A program made the position numbers and the translations under genes. This document shows positions 32,094-43,883 of a stretch of DNA of 64,000 nt, piece after piece. This DNA is from Gastrodia elata (taxonomy: Eukaryota; Streptophyta; Magnoliopsida; Asparagales; Orchidaceae), in assembly GCA_016760335.1 (NCBI GenBank), contig CM028673.1, forward strand, positions 19,170,501 to 19,234,500, in the 5' to 3' direction. The notes beneath the pieces are model-generated. The model was given only the letters and a program-made list of their open reading frames with translations. It searched no databases and had not been told where the DNA came from. The first letter of the stretch is position 1. Each line of letters opens with the position of its first letter.

Positions 32094-33329
32094 CTGACAT
32101 CATATGATTATTTCTGTAGCTTCTACAGGAGTGAGAGTATATACTCTAGCAGGTCCTATAGGTTTCTTGTTAAAAACTTGCTTTTGAGGAACTTTGGGGG
32201 TACTAAGTTGGTTTGAGTTTACTATATTCTTCCTCAAAATAGGCTTTTCAGTTTGCTGAGCAGGCATGATAGTTAATGGTTGATTCCAATGGTTGATCAG
32301 AGTTGGATTCAATACCTGATTGCACCTTGTACGATCAATATGGGCACCATCGATAGTTACATCAAATCTGCACTATTGGTAGAAATGCCCCTTCATGTCG
32401 CATGTGTAGTAGTATTGCTGGTTGTGATAACACTTCCCAAATGGATGTATTCTTGTGCACCCATTATAAGGATCTGATGGTGGAACTTCAGCTTCAATTT
32501 GGTAGACTTTCTCTGAGGGAAGCCTAATCCTCCTTGGATCATTGCTTCTTTGTGATGATGCACTAAAGGTCCTCTTGCTCTCCTTCTGGGATTGGTGCCG
32601 ATATATCACTCGGGCCATCTCGATCAGTTCCATAAAGTTAAATAGTCTTAGAGGTATAACATGATCTTTTATTGACTCTTGTAGCCTATTTAAAAATATG
32701 TGGCATCGAGCTCCTTCAGTTTGCACCATATCTGGTGCAAACCTGGGCAATCGCCTAAACTCCGCTTCATATTCAGATATGGTTCGATTTTCTTGCTTGA
32801 GATTAAGAAACATATCCCCTAAATTGTTCTGAGCAGAATGAGGGATATATTCTGCTTTGAATGCTTCCACAAAGTCATTCCAGGGAATTTCTTCAATATG
32901 ATATTTGATGAACAACATTTTACGGATGTTATCCCACCAGTATTCAGCCTCTTCTTGGAATATATGGGTAGTTATTCGGATGGCTTCAGAATCAGATCAA
33001 TTTAGGCTGGTAAGATTCTTCTCAACTATTTTAAGCCAAATAGTTGTATCCCTAGTAGACATTGTTCCATTGAATACCAGATTCCTTGGTCTAATGAAAC
33101 TATGAAGAAGTCCGTCAGTATTTTGCTGATATTGTTGGGGAGGATAGTAAGGTATAGGGTTAACCGATGCAGGAGAGGGATTATTTTGCATAGCTATTAA
33201 TCTTTCTATTTTCTCAGATTGCTTAGCATTTGTATCTACTAGGGTTTTAACTATCTCTAGCAATGCACTAATCTTAGATGAACGACTACTTGATGCAGCA
33301 AGAGTTGATGAAGACTGACCAGGATTCAT
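32094..33329 (-). pseudogene. gag: RTB gag, 412 codons with in-frame stops
   Basis: Starts at ATG 33329 (MNPGQSSSTLAASSSRSS) and stays in one frame to 32094, broken only by point-mutation stops. Order: low-complexity and coiled N-terminus (ALLEIVKTLVDTNAKQSEKI), Retrotrans_gag core (EEAEYWWDNIRK...IPWNDFVEAFKAEYIP, then ISEYEAEFRRLPRFAPDMV), zinc knuckle YYTCDMKGHFYQ (first Cys changed to Tyr, a stop before the last Cys), and tail KPIGPARVYTLTPVEA. Capsid/nucleocapsid protein. An acceptor-like AAATTCAG precedes the ATG by about ten bases. Confidence 0.9.
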
Positions 33330-33454
33330 TTTTATACCTGAATTTGAATAACAAACATTCTTTTAGGGGAACAGAACAATAAAGTATTTTATTCAATTAT
33401 TTCAACATGCAACATACAATTTAAAGAAAGAGCTTTATAACATATTCATGATAT

Positions 33455-33835
33455 TTATTTTATATATTCTTCTGAGAAAGCGGTATAAAATTCTTCAAAA
33501 GTTACTTCTCATCGTTCTCTCTTCAGTTTACGTGTGAGTTCTGAAAGAGTAGCATCCCACCAATCTTCTGCTTGATCATGAAGTAATCTCATTGCTATTT
33601 CAACTTTAATGTTATCAGGGCAATCTATAGCTTCAAAAGTGCTCTCCACATGCCTTAGCCATTCTTTGGCTAAGGGAGGAAGATCAAATCCTCTAAACAT
33701 CGCATGGTAAAGCATTTGTTCCAATATTTGTACTCCTGCTTTTGACACACCTTCAATATATCTTTCATAATATTGTCCACACTGGAAGTCTAGTTCCCTT
33801 ATGTCTTCGAACCTTTTGATATAGTCTTAAGTCAA
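33455..33835 (-). pseudogene. RTB ORF0, gag-like ORF upstream of gag
   Basis: 127-codon reading (including stop), in a frame different from gag. It ends ...FEEFYTAFSEEYIK-stop (TAA at 33457-33455). The first codon is now TTG where RTC has ATG, with an in-frame TAA near the start and a TGA before EVTFEEF; there is no frameshift. The core is LAKEWLRHVESTFEAIDC, then EIAMRLLHDQAEDWW: a capsid-type gag domain that is a second, diverged copy of the one in gag proper. RTC has the homologue with nearly the same length and the same stop. The gag ATG follows after 125 nt. Confidence 0.65.
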
Positions 33836-34032
33836 CTTCCTTCAAGTTTTATATATCCTATATGTTTTAACCATGTTTAATTAATTTGATGAGCAATTCA
33901 TATTTCTTAAATTTTTAATATATCAGTTTCGTAATTTATTTTAAGTATCTTAGTATCTTATGCTCACTATTCCGAGTATATGGTAATCTGGATGTCCTTC
34001 TAGTATTCATTTAGTGATTGTATGTCAGAAGA

Positions 34033-34082
34033 ACTATCCATTAGGTAGATAGGAATACAAATTCCAATCTGACACCTTATGG
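34033..34082 (-). other. RTB post-PBS leader blocks shared with RTC and Cassandra
   Basis: Plus-strand block at 34033-34054 (ACTATCCATTAGGTAGATAG and two more bases) and CCAATCTGACACCTTATGG at 34064-34082. The same two blocks lie behind the PBS of Cassandra, there about 115 bp farther apart. A packaging signal is a reasonable guess. Confidence 0.7.
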
Positions 34083-34084
34083 AG

Positions 34085-34099
34085 TTCTTTGATACCAAC
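34085..34099 (-). other. Primer binding site of RTB
   Basis: Minus-strand TTGGTATCAAAGAA directly follows the LTR end CCGCCACA. It is a tRNA-iMet-type PBS (TGGTATCAGAGC) with one change. Confidence 0.88.
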
Positions 34100-34474
34100 T
34101 GTGGCGGCCGCCCCTAAATCATCCGAGGTTAAGGAGTGGCCGTCACTTAGCACATCCCTTGCTTAATATTAGGTTGGAAGATTAAGACTCCAATCCAATC
34201 TTAATGGAAGGATGTGCCCTTTTTAATAGAGCAAAGAAAAACAATCACTTAATGAGTATACTACATAATTAGAGTGCGGAAGAGAAAGGAACAAGCTATA
34301 GTAACATCCATTCATCCATAATGAAATGTGAAACATCCAACTCATAATATAAAATGCAGGAAAAGAAAAGTACAATTTAAACCTATGTTATTACAAATAT
34401 TTAAAGTTAAAAGCTGAAATAAAATGTCTCTCATCCTCATGATGCAAAAGTATAAAGAAACTAGAAAATATAGT

Positions 34475-34558
34475 CTAAGGATCTTCAGCAACCTGGACCT
34501 CCTCCTGGATCTGCTCCTCTGAAGGTTTCACTTCCTCAAACTGCTTGAAATCTATCAT
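34475..34558 (-). CDS. LTR micro-ORF of the RTB 5' LTR, 27 aa
   Basis: ATG 34558 to TAG 34475: MIDFKQFEEVKPSEEQIQEE and on, acidic. The start codon lies in the 3' arm of a perfect 8-bp stem (34553-34577, TATCATTA/TAATGATA). The 3' LTR copy is broken. Confidence 0.45.
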   Translation of the reverse strand: MIDFKQFEEVKPSEEQIQEEVQVAEDP

Positions 34559-35253
34559 TAGCAGTTTTATAATGATAGGGCCCCAACCATCAAAAGAAAA
34601 ATCTAATTAGATAAAATATCTAAGTATATTTTAGGATAATCATTTTTATGTGTTTAATGATATCACAAAACTAACTTAAGCATAAAAATAGTGGTAAAGC
34701 AACAAGAAAAGAAAGGCAAGTTATAATAATAAATTATAACTTAAATGAAGTGTGAGGTAAGCACATACCTCAACTCAAGCTGCATAAAAAGGTAAGTAAA
34801 ATGCAAATGAACATCTACTAAGTACGAAGAAATGTCCTAAGTAATATGACCAAAATAAGCATACCAATTTGTGATATAAAGTAAATGTACTATTGTGGGA
34901 CCACGTACTTTCCCACGACTATGCTAATATTGATATTAGCATAACTTTAGGGAGTACGGTGCTCCACTCCAATGGCAAATCCCCAACTCAAGTAGAGTCA
35001 GGTAGGACCCAACTTGCCTTGAGCTAAGGACTTGTCACCCTGTAGAAGAAACTGTGAATATACATCAATACATATCAAAGTAGCAGAAGCATAAAATAGA
35101 ATGTAACATCCACAGGTATAGGATAAAAGAAGAAAAGAAAGAGTAACTCAGATCAAATGCAAAAAAGTAAATACATCCAGAATTTAATTATTATAAACTA
35201 AATTTAATAGAAATAAAGATCTCTCAATCTCACTACAAAAAGAGAAAATCTAT

Positions 35254-35334
35254 CTAAGCAGCAGTAGGAAGATCCTTCTCCTGCACCTGCTCCAATCCTG
35301 CAGCAATGCCGACGAACAACTCTGAATCTAACAT
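35254..35334 (-). CDS. LTR micro-ORF of solo LTR-3, 26 aa
   Basis: ATG 35334 to TAG 35254: MLDSELFVGIAAGLEQVQEK and on. Less acidic than the others but of the same length and place. The start codon is in the 3' arm of a 9-bp stem (35330-35354, GGCATTTGT/ACAAATGTT). Confidence 0.4.
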   Translation of the reverse strand: MLDSELFVGIAAGLEQVQEKDLPTAA

Positions 35335-38300
35335 TTGTTGGTATCACAAATGCCAAGGCCCCAACCAACAAAAGAAAAAAAGGTTATAGTTAGACAATTG
35401 TCTAAGTACATTTTAGGCTATTTAAGTGAACTGAATATTTAAGATATCACACTTAAAGGTTTTAAATGTGCAAGCATTAAAAAGATGCAATAAGCTACAA
35501 GAATAGGGTAGCTATAAACTAATCATTTATAGCTAATCAATGGGTATGTAAAATAACATACAAAAACAACAACTAAATATGGTGAGGCTAAAAGCAAAAG
35601 TAACTATAACTACTGAAATAAACTTGATCCTAACATGCATATGATCACATGGAGACATGTTGAGTATAATAAGAACATAAGTGCTAAAATACACATACAA
35701 TTCTAGCATCCTAAACATGCCAATATTTTAGTACTAATCAATGAGAGCGTATATACAAGTATGCAGATTGACATGTAAAAGGCCATTGAGACATGTGGCA
35801 AAAGTAAACTAAGTACAAGCATGAGCAAAAGTAAAGCTGCTGAGACATGTGGCAAGCAAGTCAAGCACTAAAAGAAAGGTTACTGAAGCATATGACAAAG
35901 AAAAACAAACACTGACAACTAAACTAAAGTAATAGTAAGCCTAAGACATAGTGATTCCTTAACAGAACAGGCCAAACAGGGCCTTTGAACCGAAAGTTCA
36001 ACATGTATTCATCCTAGGCATCCGCGGAGCTAGGTCCGAGTTAAACTTATAGAATAAGACATGTATCCATCCTAGAAATTCATTGAGCTAGGTCTGAGTC
36101 TATTTTATAGCAAAACTAGAATTGAAGAGGCAGACTAAGCTAGGACATACTCTACTAACTGAAAATACTGAATGAATTGAATGAATGCTAAGCTTTTCAA
36201 ATACTAACTTAGGATTTATCTTCCATATCCTAAGTTCTCCTATTATGCTCAAGAAATAAGGCTCAATATTCAAGGTGTGCAGAGCAATCAAAGTCAAGAT
36301 AAGCAAGAGACTCAATCTAGACTCATGTGATATATGTTGTTGTCTACTTTATCCAAATCTAACTACTCTAAGAAGATGCAAGTTTAGGATCTCTAATATC
36401 CAGCTATCGAGTAAGATCTCAGATTATTGACCTTAATGTTAATATTAGAATTTAACAAGTTCTAATTCATAAGCATACGATGACTATAAGAAGTTAAAGT
36501 AAGAAAATCAATGACTTAATTATTATTGTTTTCCTCTCTTAACCTAAGTCTTGATTTAGTAAGTCAAGACTTAAGAATTCTGGATCCAAACCCCACTTGG
36601 TGTTCAAATCCTGAATCCAAGGTACTATCCTTAGTAAGGATCTAGCGTTCACACTTTAAAACCCAATTTAAAGGTAAGGAATCCTATAAGCTGAAGAATT
36701 CAGAAGTTATGATCTTAATGAAAGGCTGTGCTAATGTTGTAAGATAAAATAATCAGTAAGAACTAAGAATCTAAAATCTATATTCAATCTTTAGGATAAT
36801 TATATTATCCTATAGATTGAATCAATCCTACACTCACATGGAAGGCTGCAAAGGAATTAAAAACCACTTAAGGAATTCCAAATGGAGGTAATCCAATACA
36901 ATTAGAAAATCTAAAGTCTAAGATCTAATATCTGATGTTTGATCACTTTAGACTTAAGCTAAGATTTAGATTTAGGATTTTACAAGAGTATTTCTTTTAA
37001 GATTCAAGCTCAAGAATCAGCTTAATTAAGCTATTAACTAGGGATTTAGTACTTTGACATAGTTAAACTTAACTCTTAAGACCGGGTTTCAAGGATATTT
37101 AAGGTCTTAAGATCTTAATATGACTAACTTGAGATTTCTTCAATTAGCATCAAAATTAATGACATAAGAGTTCAGAAAGGTACTAGCAATTGAATTAAGG
37201 ATATTTTACTGAATCTATAAGTCTAAGGGGTGCTTAAATTCATTTTGGTCAAAATGACCAAAATACCCCTCTTAAGGTTAAAAATGGGATTTTAAGATTT
37301 AACCAACCAAATTGATTCAAATCTATTTTAATGAGTTCCATATTGGTTAATGAAGTAGGATACACACTTATCTTGGATTTTGGTAACCTAATTAGCCTAA
37401 TTAGCACTAATCACCTTCTTAAGCCAATTAAGGTGATTAAAAAAACTAGAGCATTCTAGAATGATCCAACCTTATTCATAGGCTCTAATAAACTTAAGAA
37501 GGCATTAGGAACTTAACTTACTAAAATAAAAGGATTAATCATGGTTTAATTCACTAATCCCTAATTAGGGTAATTAAGAGATAATTAATGAAATCAAAGT
37601 TCCATATTTACTTTTAGTGGTCTACATAAGTTCTTTTTGGTCTCATGAGCAATCAGAGACCTTAATCAATATTTTTGGATATTAGTTGAATTTATTATGA
37701 TTTATTTAAAAACAAAAAAGGATTAGGCAATTATTTAGAATCTAACCATTAGATCTTTAATTTTATTTTATATTCAAGTTCCTTGCATTTTTCTGATTAA
37801 AATGGTATATTGAATTATACCATTTAGATAAGTATAGCTAAAGTTATTTAAATAATTTAATCTATATTTTTATTTAAATTAAAATCATAAGTTTGATTTT
37901 CTGAATAAATTTCCTTAAGGAAATTGATTCAGAAATTCCTTTTATTCAGTCGGCCCAAAATCAAAAAGGCACGGGACGGGGGCCGGCCCGACCTGAAATC
38001 CATCATCTTCTTTGCAGGGAGACGCCCGATGCCCGAACCCTAGGGAGACCTTCCATAGCCAAATTCTCTGCGCTATGACCACGCCACGCCAAGAATTCGA
38101 TGGAAACACCTTCAGGGATCGAAGATACGTCGAATAGACCAAGAAGCTCTGTCTGGGAGGTGCCGTATTGCTGGGGTGCTACTCGGCCGAGGATGCCTCC
38201 CAGGCGAACCTTTGTGGGGTGAATTTTCCTCACGTAGCCGATGCCAGACGCTAGAAGTCAAGCCTACACGCTCAGGGACCTAAGGAGACTCGAATGGATA

Positions 38301-38695
38301 GCTCGACTGGCCCCGAGAATGGTGTGATCCCTGGAGTGATACTCGCTGCATTGCCAAACCTGAGCTCGTACTGAGTTGATCGATTCTAGTCAAATCGATC
38401 AATCAGGTCGAGCCCAGTGATTGCCACTAATCTGCAATCACTTTGAAAGGGATTGGGACTCTTAATGAGGACCTAATGCTTCAATGAATCGACATGATTC
38501 ATCGGCTGAGGGGCCGACTGCCAGTACTTTTCCAAATGATGATCATGCCATCTGGTCCACTGCTAGTCCTCCCCAATACTTCAACAGGCAAGCTAGACAC
38601 TGCGGTACGATCCTATCACAGCACATAGAGTTCAAGTGAGGGAGAGATAAGCCGAAACCAGCTCGATAGAAGAATGGACAGAGGTTGTACCTGAG

Positions 38696-38703
38696 ATAGG
38701 AAT
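38696..38703 (-). other. Putative 5' splice site in solo LTR-3
   Basis: Minus-strand CTCAG|GTACAA, about 220 nt after the TATA box; same spacing as in LTR-1. Confidence 0.45.
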
Positions 38704-38917
38704 GGCTACGACTGTAATGAAGGGAGGAGCTCAAAGTGCTCCAAGAGATCATAGAAGCTAGATAGGGGTCTGAACGTCAGACACACACCCATTATCAGCA
38801 ATTCGTAGCACTGGAATCACCGGGTATAGCAGGCACCTCCAATGGGAATTAACTAGGAAGAAGGGAATCCATGGGAGTTTAAGTGAGCAAAGGAGATCAC
38901 AGGGTTGAGGGAGGGCT

Positions 38918-38925
38918 ACTTATAG
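38918..38925 (-). promoter_or_regulatory. Probable TATA box of solo LTR-3
   Basis: Minus-strand CTATAAGT followed by a GC-rich leader, about 885 nt into the LTR. Conserved in LTR-1 (2383-2390). Confidence 0.5.
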
Positions 38926-40101
38926 CCAGAGGGAGACTAGGGGTGGATCTCATAGCTCAGGTTCGAGGAATTGGCTCGGACCGAGGGTAAGTGATGGATG
39001 CAATGGCCGGGGGCAATTCGGGGAGATGGTAGTTCACAAGGCATCGCGCTCAAGGGCAGAAATGGAAGACCAAGCCTTCCCGTACTACCACGAGGACTGC
39101 CAAGGTCATGCTGTTGGGGGGGACCAGATGCATGGGCGAGCGAGAGGTAGATGAAGGTCCACAATGCAAAGGATGCTGAAGGTCATCTGATCTTCAAGCC
39201 ATTGTGATTGGAAGGCAGAGATGCACTACTTAAACGATTAACTGCGAATCAGATCTCAGCCGTTGGATGCGCCCGATCGATCTAATGTTCAAGATTTAAT
39301 TACGGGGCAGGATAGAACGCGTCGTTGGATTAAGCACGCTAAGATGTGTGCTAACTCATCCCACTAGCTCATACCTATGCGCTGCTGTCAGGACCCCACA
39401 GCGCATCTGCCGCGGTCCTGACAGCAAATTCCAGCATTTAATTTTATATAAATATTTAAATTAATTAATATTAATCTATTTAATAATTACATTAAATTCT
39501 ATTTAATTTATAAATTTAATTTAGGCTTAAATGAGCTCTAAAAATTTCCAAAAATTCACCCTTAACTAATTAGGGTATGAGGAATTCAAAAATGAAATCA
39601 AATTTTAATTTGGAGATCAAAATAATTGAGATATTTTACAGGGCTCAAAAATAAGCAAAAATATCAAAATTCTCAATTTAGCTCTGATTGATTTCAAACT
39701 TCTATGGTTAAGTTTAAATGACCCATTAAGTCTAATAAAATCAAAATTAAGTCTTAGTTTAGCTCAAATAATCTGAATTTAGCTATGGTAACAACTAGGG
39801 TTGTTACAACTATACTGGAAAGGAAACATCTAGCATCCTAACATGCTTTTAATAAAGTAAAGTAATTGAATAAAAGAAGATGATAAAAAATTTTATAATA
39901 TAAAAGAACTACAATAAATGAAAGTCTAAAAGAAAGTGTACTGAACTGTGAGGTAAAAGTAAGTCAGAACTATAAAGTAACTGAAAAGTAATTGTAAAAT
40001 AATTTTAAGGTAAGAATAATGTGTGAGATACCCCTACTTAGTCTTGCCAAAAAATAAAGTCCATTTGATCATCTAGGAAAGTGTCCCAGATTAAAGTATG
40101 C

Positions 40102-40294
40102 CACGCTAGGAAAGTATCCTAGGCAAAAGTAACACGCACTAGGAAAGTATCCTAGGCAAAAGTAACACCCACTAGGAAAGTGTCCTAGGCAAAACTAACA
40201 TGCACTAAGAAAGCATCCTAGGCAAAAGTAACACGCACTAGGAAAGTGTCATAGGCAAAAGTAATACGCACTAGGAAAGTGTCCTAGGCAAAAG
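40102..40294. repeat. 33-bp tandem repeat in the RTB 5' LTR, nearly 6 units
   Basis: Same unit as at 24800-24931 (CACTAGGAAAGTGTCCTAGG followed by CAAAAGTAACACG), with more copies. Confidence 0.92.
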
Positions 40295-43097
40295 CTATCT
40301 CAAAAGTAATGTTATACTAAATGGCAGACTAAGCAAGACATAACCCACAAAGTGTAGTAAAGTTTATTTCATAAAGTTTTCTCCTTAAGTTATAAAGATG
40401 CCATATGAATGTATTCAAAGTTTAACATAGAATATTCATCAAATATTCCATGTTTAATATAATATATCCAAATGTGTAATGAAGCTCAAAACAAGGAAAG
40501 CATAGCATTTCAAATTCAAGGTAATAAAAAGTACTATACAAACTTTGTGATATCACTTATTTTCTAATTTAATCGTTCTAACTACTCTAAGTTACATAAG
40601 ATTTAGAATCATCAATTCTACACTGTCTATAACTTAGAATCACATTCCTATAGTTGAACATAATTAGGACTAGCTAGATCCTAATTATAACTGAATCAAT
40701 ATCATATATATGATTAAATAAGTAAATCAATCATCATAATTTGTTATTTTTAAAATAATCCCAAACCAAATCTTGATTAGCCAAATCAAGATGAAAGGAT
40801 TAAGAATTAAACTTCAAATAATGAAGTCCAATTACTTAATCACAAGGTTATCCTAAGGACTAGGGTTTAATCCCATCTCACTGATTAAATGTTAAGGTAA
40901 ATCCTATTAAATTAAGTCAAACTTAATACGATAGATCTTTAATACTAATTCTAAAATTAAAAGATCAAATAATCATTTAATAAACTATGAAAATTTATAA
41001 ATTATAAAAAATCAAGGTTTTAACTAATGAGTAATCCACTTTACTCATTAGATGAGCTTTAACCTAAGATCTACTCCTAATTTTAGGAATTAAGACTCTT
41101 AAATACTAAGAGTAGCACTCAAACACACATCCTAACTAATGTTATAGAACCTATGAGTGAGCTAAGAAGTTCAAAGGAAGGAAAGGAACTGACATCTTTA
41201 CTTAGATTTTTACTTAATACCAAATTTAGGATTTTCTTTATATCTTTAATTAAAGACTTAGAATTATCTAAATTAAAGTCTAAATTCCTTTAATTACTGA
41301 TTATAGTGTTCAAATAATAATTCTATAGCTGAAAATTGTTTAACTCTAAATTTGGGTAAAATGACCATTTTACCCCTACATTAAGGGTCTAAAATTTAAC
41401 TTTATGAATTAAGGCTCAATTCTAGAATTTATTGAAGTAGAGTGATTACTTACTATCTAATATGAGTTTAGATAATAAGTACACTTATTTTGATTAAGTA
41501 TTAAGCCTTATAAGGTCAAATTATAAAATTTGACCTATAAGGGAAATTGGTAATTTGACATAATGAAATCTAAATTTTCTATCAGTTTATTGAAGATTAA
41601 GTCCTAAGGTTTCCATAGAACCTAAAATTATTAAATTCTGATATGTATTGGCAAAGTTATAGGCAATACAAATTCTAGGGTAAAATGGTAATTTAAGGGT
41701 TCTTAATTAAGGGTCAAAAATCCTAACTTTTCCAATTAGTGTCCAAATTGAGCAAAATCAGTGGCTATGGTTCACAAATAATCTACTGATTACATTGACT
41801 AGTAGTAGGCTCAATTTGGACTCTAATTGCTTAAGTTACGGCCTAATTAGGGTTTAGGGTGATTAGTGAGTGATTAGTGAAATTAATCACTAAACCAACC
41901 ACACCACTGAGTTCTAATATACTTTAGGAGTTCTCTGAAACTTGAATTACTCACTTTGGATCATTAAATTTGCTAATATTCACTAATTAAGTTTTAGGGT
42001 AATTAGGGTTGATTAAGAAATCTAACCATTGGATACTAAGTATTTTTGTAGTTTACTGTTAATTAGGTTTTTATGATCAAAATGGATATAAGGATCACCT
42101 AATTGAGTTCAATTGGCCAACTTATGGTCAATTGAAGTTCTAGGATTAATTGACCTAATGAGGGTTAGGTCCTAAAAGTGAATAGTCTAAATCTAATCCA
42201 AACAGCAAAATGAACACTACTAGATTAATCCTTAGGGTTTTTTGATTACTTTGAGACCCATATTGGGTATGTTTGGATTAGTATATGCAAAGTTATGGTA
42301 ATTTGAATGAAATGACAATTTTGGTAATTAATTAAATACCTAAAATGTCACTATGTGATAATTAGTTCCAAATGAAATTTTGATAGTGCCAATATATTCC
42401 TTATGATTTTCTGATTTTAGGGGCATATAATTTTGTTATAATCTGAGTATTAAATCATAAGTTAGGAATAATTAAAGATCTTAACTTTTAATTTTATTTA
42501 AATTACATTAATTTGATTTCAATAATTAAACTAAATTCTACTGATTAATTGAAACATTTAAATTAATAAAATAAATTTAATTTTATTTAAAACTGGGTCC
42601 CACGGCTGGCAGCGCCTAATTGCGGCGCGCCACGTAGCACGAAAGGACCCCACAAGTTTCTGTCGGAGGCGACAGCCGTGGGTCCCACTAGACACTTGTC
42701 CAAATAACACTCGTTATGGGCTGAGTGTGAGCCCCACCACCACTGCCGAGAAATGATAGTGGGCCCCACGCAAATTTTCAACAGATTAATATCCATGGGT
42801 CCCACATGATGAGCTGCTATAACGCGACCGACTTGTTTCACGCCACATCGTAAACATGGGTCCCACACTACCATGCAGACGGTCCCAGTGACGCGCTGGT
42901 CGGGCTAGAGCCGACCCGACCCAAACTGATGATGGTTCGCCTCCCCGACAAATCGCTCGATGCAAAAATTAAGGTTACGGGAGGCAAGCCTTTGATTGGC
43001 AATTTCGTTCGATCGAGCTGTTTAGATCACTTATTAATACATAGATTACATATAGAAGCAATGAACTTTGAAATCTAAATAGGATCGAATGAATTCA

Positions 43098-43105
43098 GAT
43101 ACCTG
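43098..43105 (-). other. Putative 5' splice site in the RTB 5' LTR
   Basis: Minus-strand TTCAG|GTATCT; the partner LTR reads GTACCC. This is the copy that would be used for genomic RNA. Confidence 0.45.
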
Positions 43106-43883
43106 AAGATCGAGTAGAAGGGTGAGAGTTCCAACCGAGGAGGGTTTCAGATACTTCCAGCGATCCCGAGAGCCAGTAAAATTGACAACATAAATCAATT
43201 TGAGCCTAAATGGGGAAGGAAGATCAGTGAAATGGATGGGAAGCATCCATTTGGCGAGCCCGATGCTGTGTGCACAGCGCAGAGGACACTTGCTCGCCCC
43301 TCGCATGCGATCGACAGAGACGATCGCTGGTCCGTACGATCTTTCGATCGGACGGATCGGATGGTCCGTCACGATTAACGGCGCTCTTTAGGGCTAATTA
43401 AGTTATAATATATATTAATATTTAAATGATTTTTAGTGATTGTAATAATTAAAATTAACTATTTAAATGCATTCTAAAAATTCTCAATAAATCACCCCTA
43501 GCTAAATAAGGGGTGAGTAACGCAGCGGCGTGATCGGATTTTTGATTCGACGAGTATTTAATTATTTGATTTTTCGGGGGATTTAAATAATATTAAATTA
43601 TTCTCCGAAAATCCAACGACTTCCAAATGCATCCAAAATTTCACCCCTAGCTAATTTGGGGTGGTGAACGCAATGGCGAAGTCAAATTTTTGATTTGAGA
43701 TCAAAATAAAAAGTCAATTTCTAGGATTTTGGGATTTTCCAGAAATCAGGGTTTGATCCATTTGATCCCTGATTTGATCTAGATCTTAGAAGTGAGTTCT
43801 AAATAACTAAATTAAGATAGTAGAATCATAGTTAAGACTTAGATTAGTCTTAATTGACTTAGGTAATAACTTGGGTTGTTACA

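Larger units (their letters stand above)
34894..39808 (-). mobile_element. Solo LTR-3, 4915 bp, in the RTB 5' LTR
   Basis: Ends TGTGGGACCACG and TTGTTACA, perfect duplication ACTAT (34889-34893, 39809-39813). The empty site is visible in RTB's 3' LTR (24507-24511). In LTR sense: one U3 motif (39580-39557), TATA box (38925-38918), GC-rich leader (38900-37970), donor CTCAG|GTACA (38701/38700), AT-rich body, a two-unit 60-bp CATCCTAG repeat (35995-36100), the block TTAGACAATTGTCTAA (35403-35388) and a micro-ORF (35334-35254). Same family as solo LTR-1. The ORFs at 37942-39164 and 35533-36315 show no domains. Confidence 0.95.
34100..43883 (-). mobile_element. 5' LTR of RTB (4864 bp without nested LTR-3)
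   Basis: Ends TGTGGCGGCCGCC and TTGTTACA; element duplication TAGTG at 23713-23717 and 43884-43888. Split by solo LTR-3 (34894-39808). Landmarks in LTR sense: U3 doublet (43662-43640, 43516-43492), GC-rich leader (about 43380-42590), donor-like CAG|GTATCT (43103/43102), AT-rich body with no gene, 33-bp array (40294-40102), palindromic block (34636-34604), intact micro-ORF (34558-34475). The ORFs at 42587-43391 lie in the GC-rich segment and match the incidental ORFs of the 3' LTR. Confidence 0.92.

Noticed and set aside
32905..33105. Plus-strand ORFs over RTB gag and similar shadows over pol
   Set aside because: Antisense of recognised minus-strand coding regions.
37942..39164. ORFs in the GC-rich part of solo LTR-3 and the matching part of LTR-1
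   Set aside because: Frames are not conserved between the two sister LTRs.
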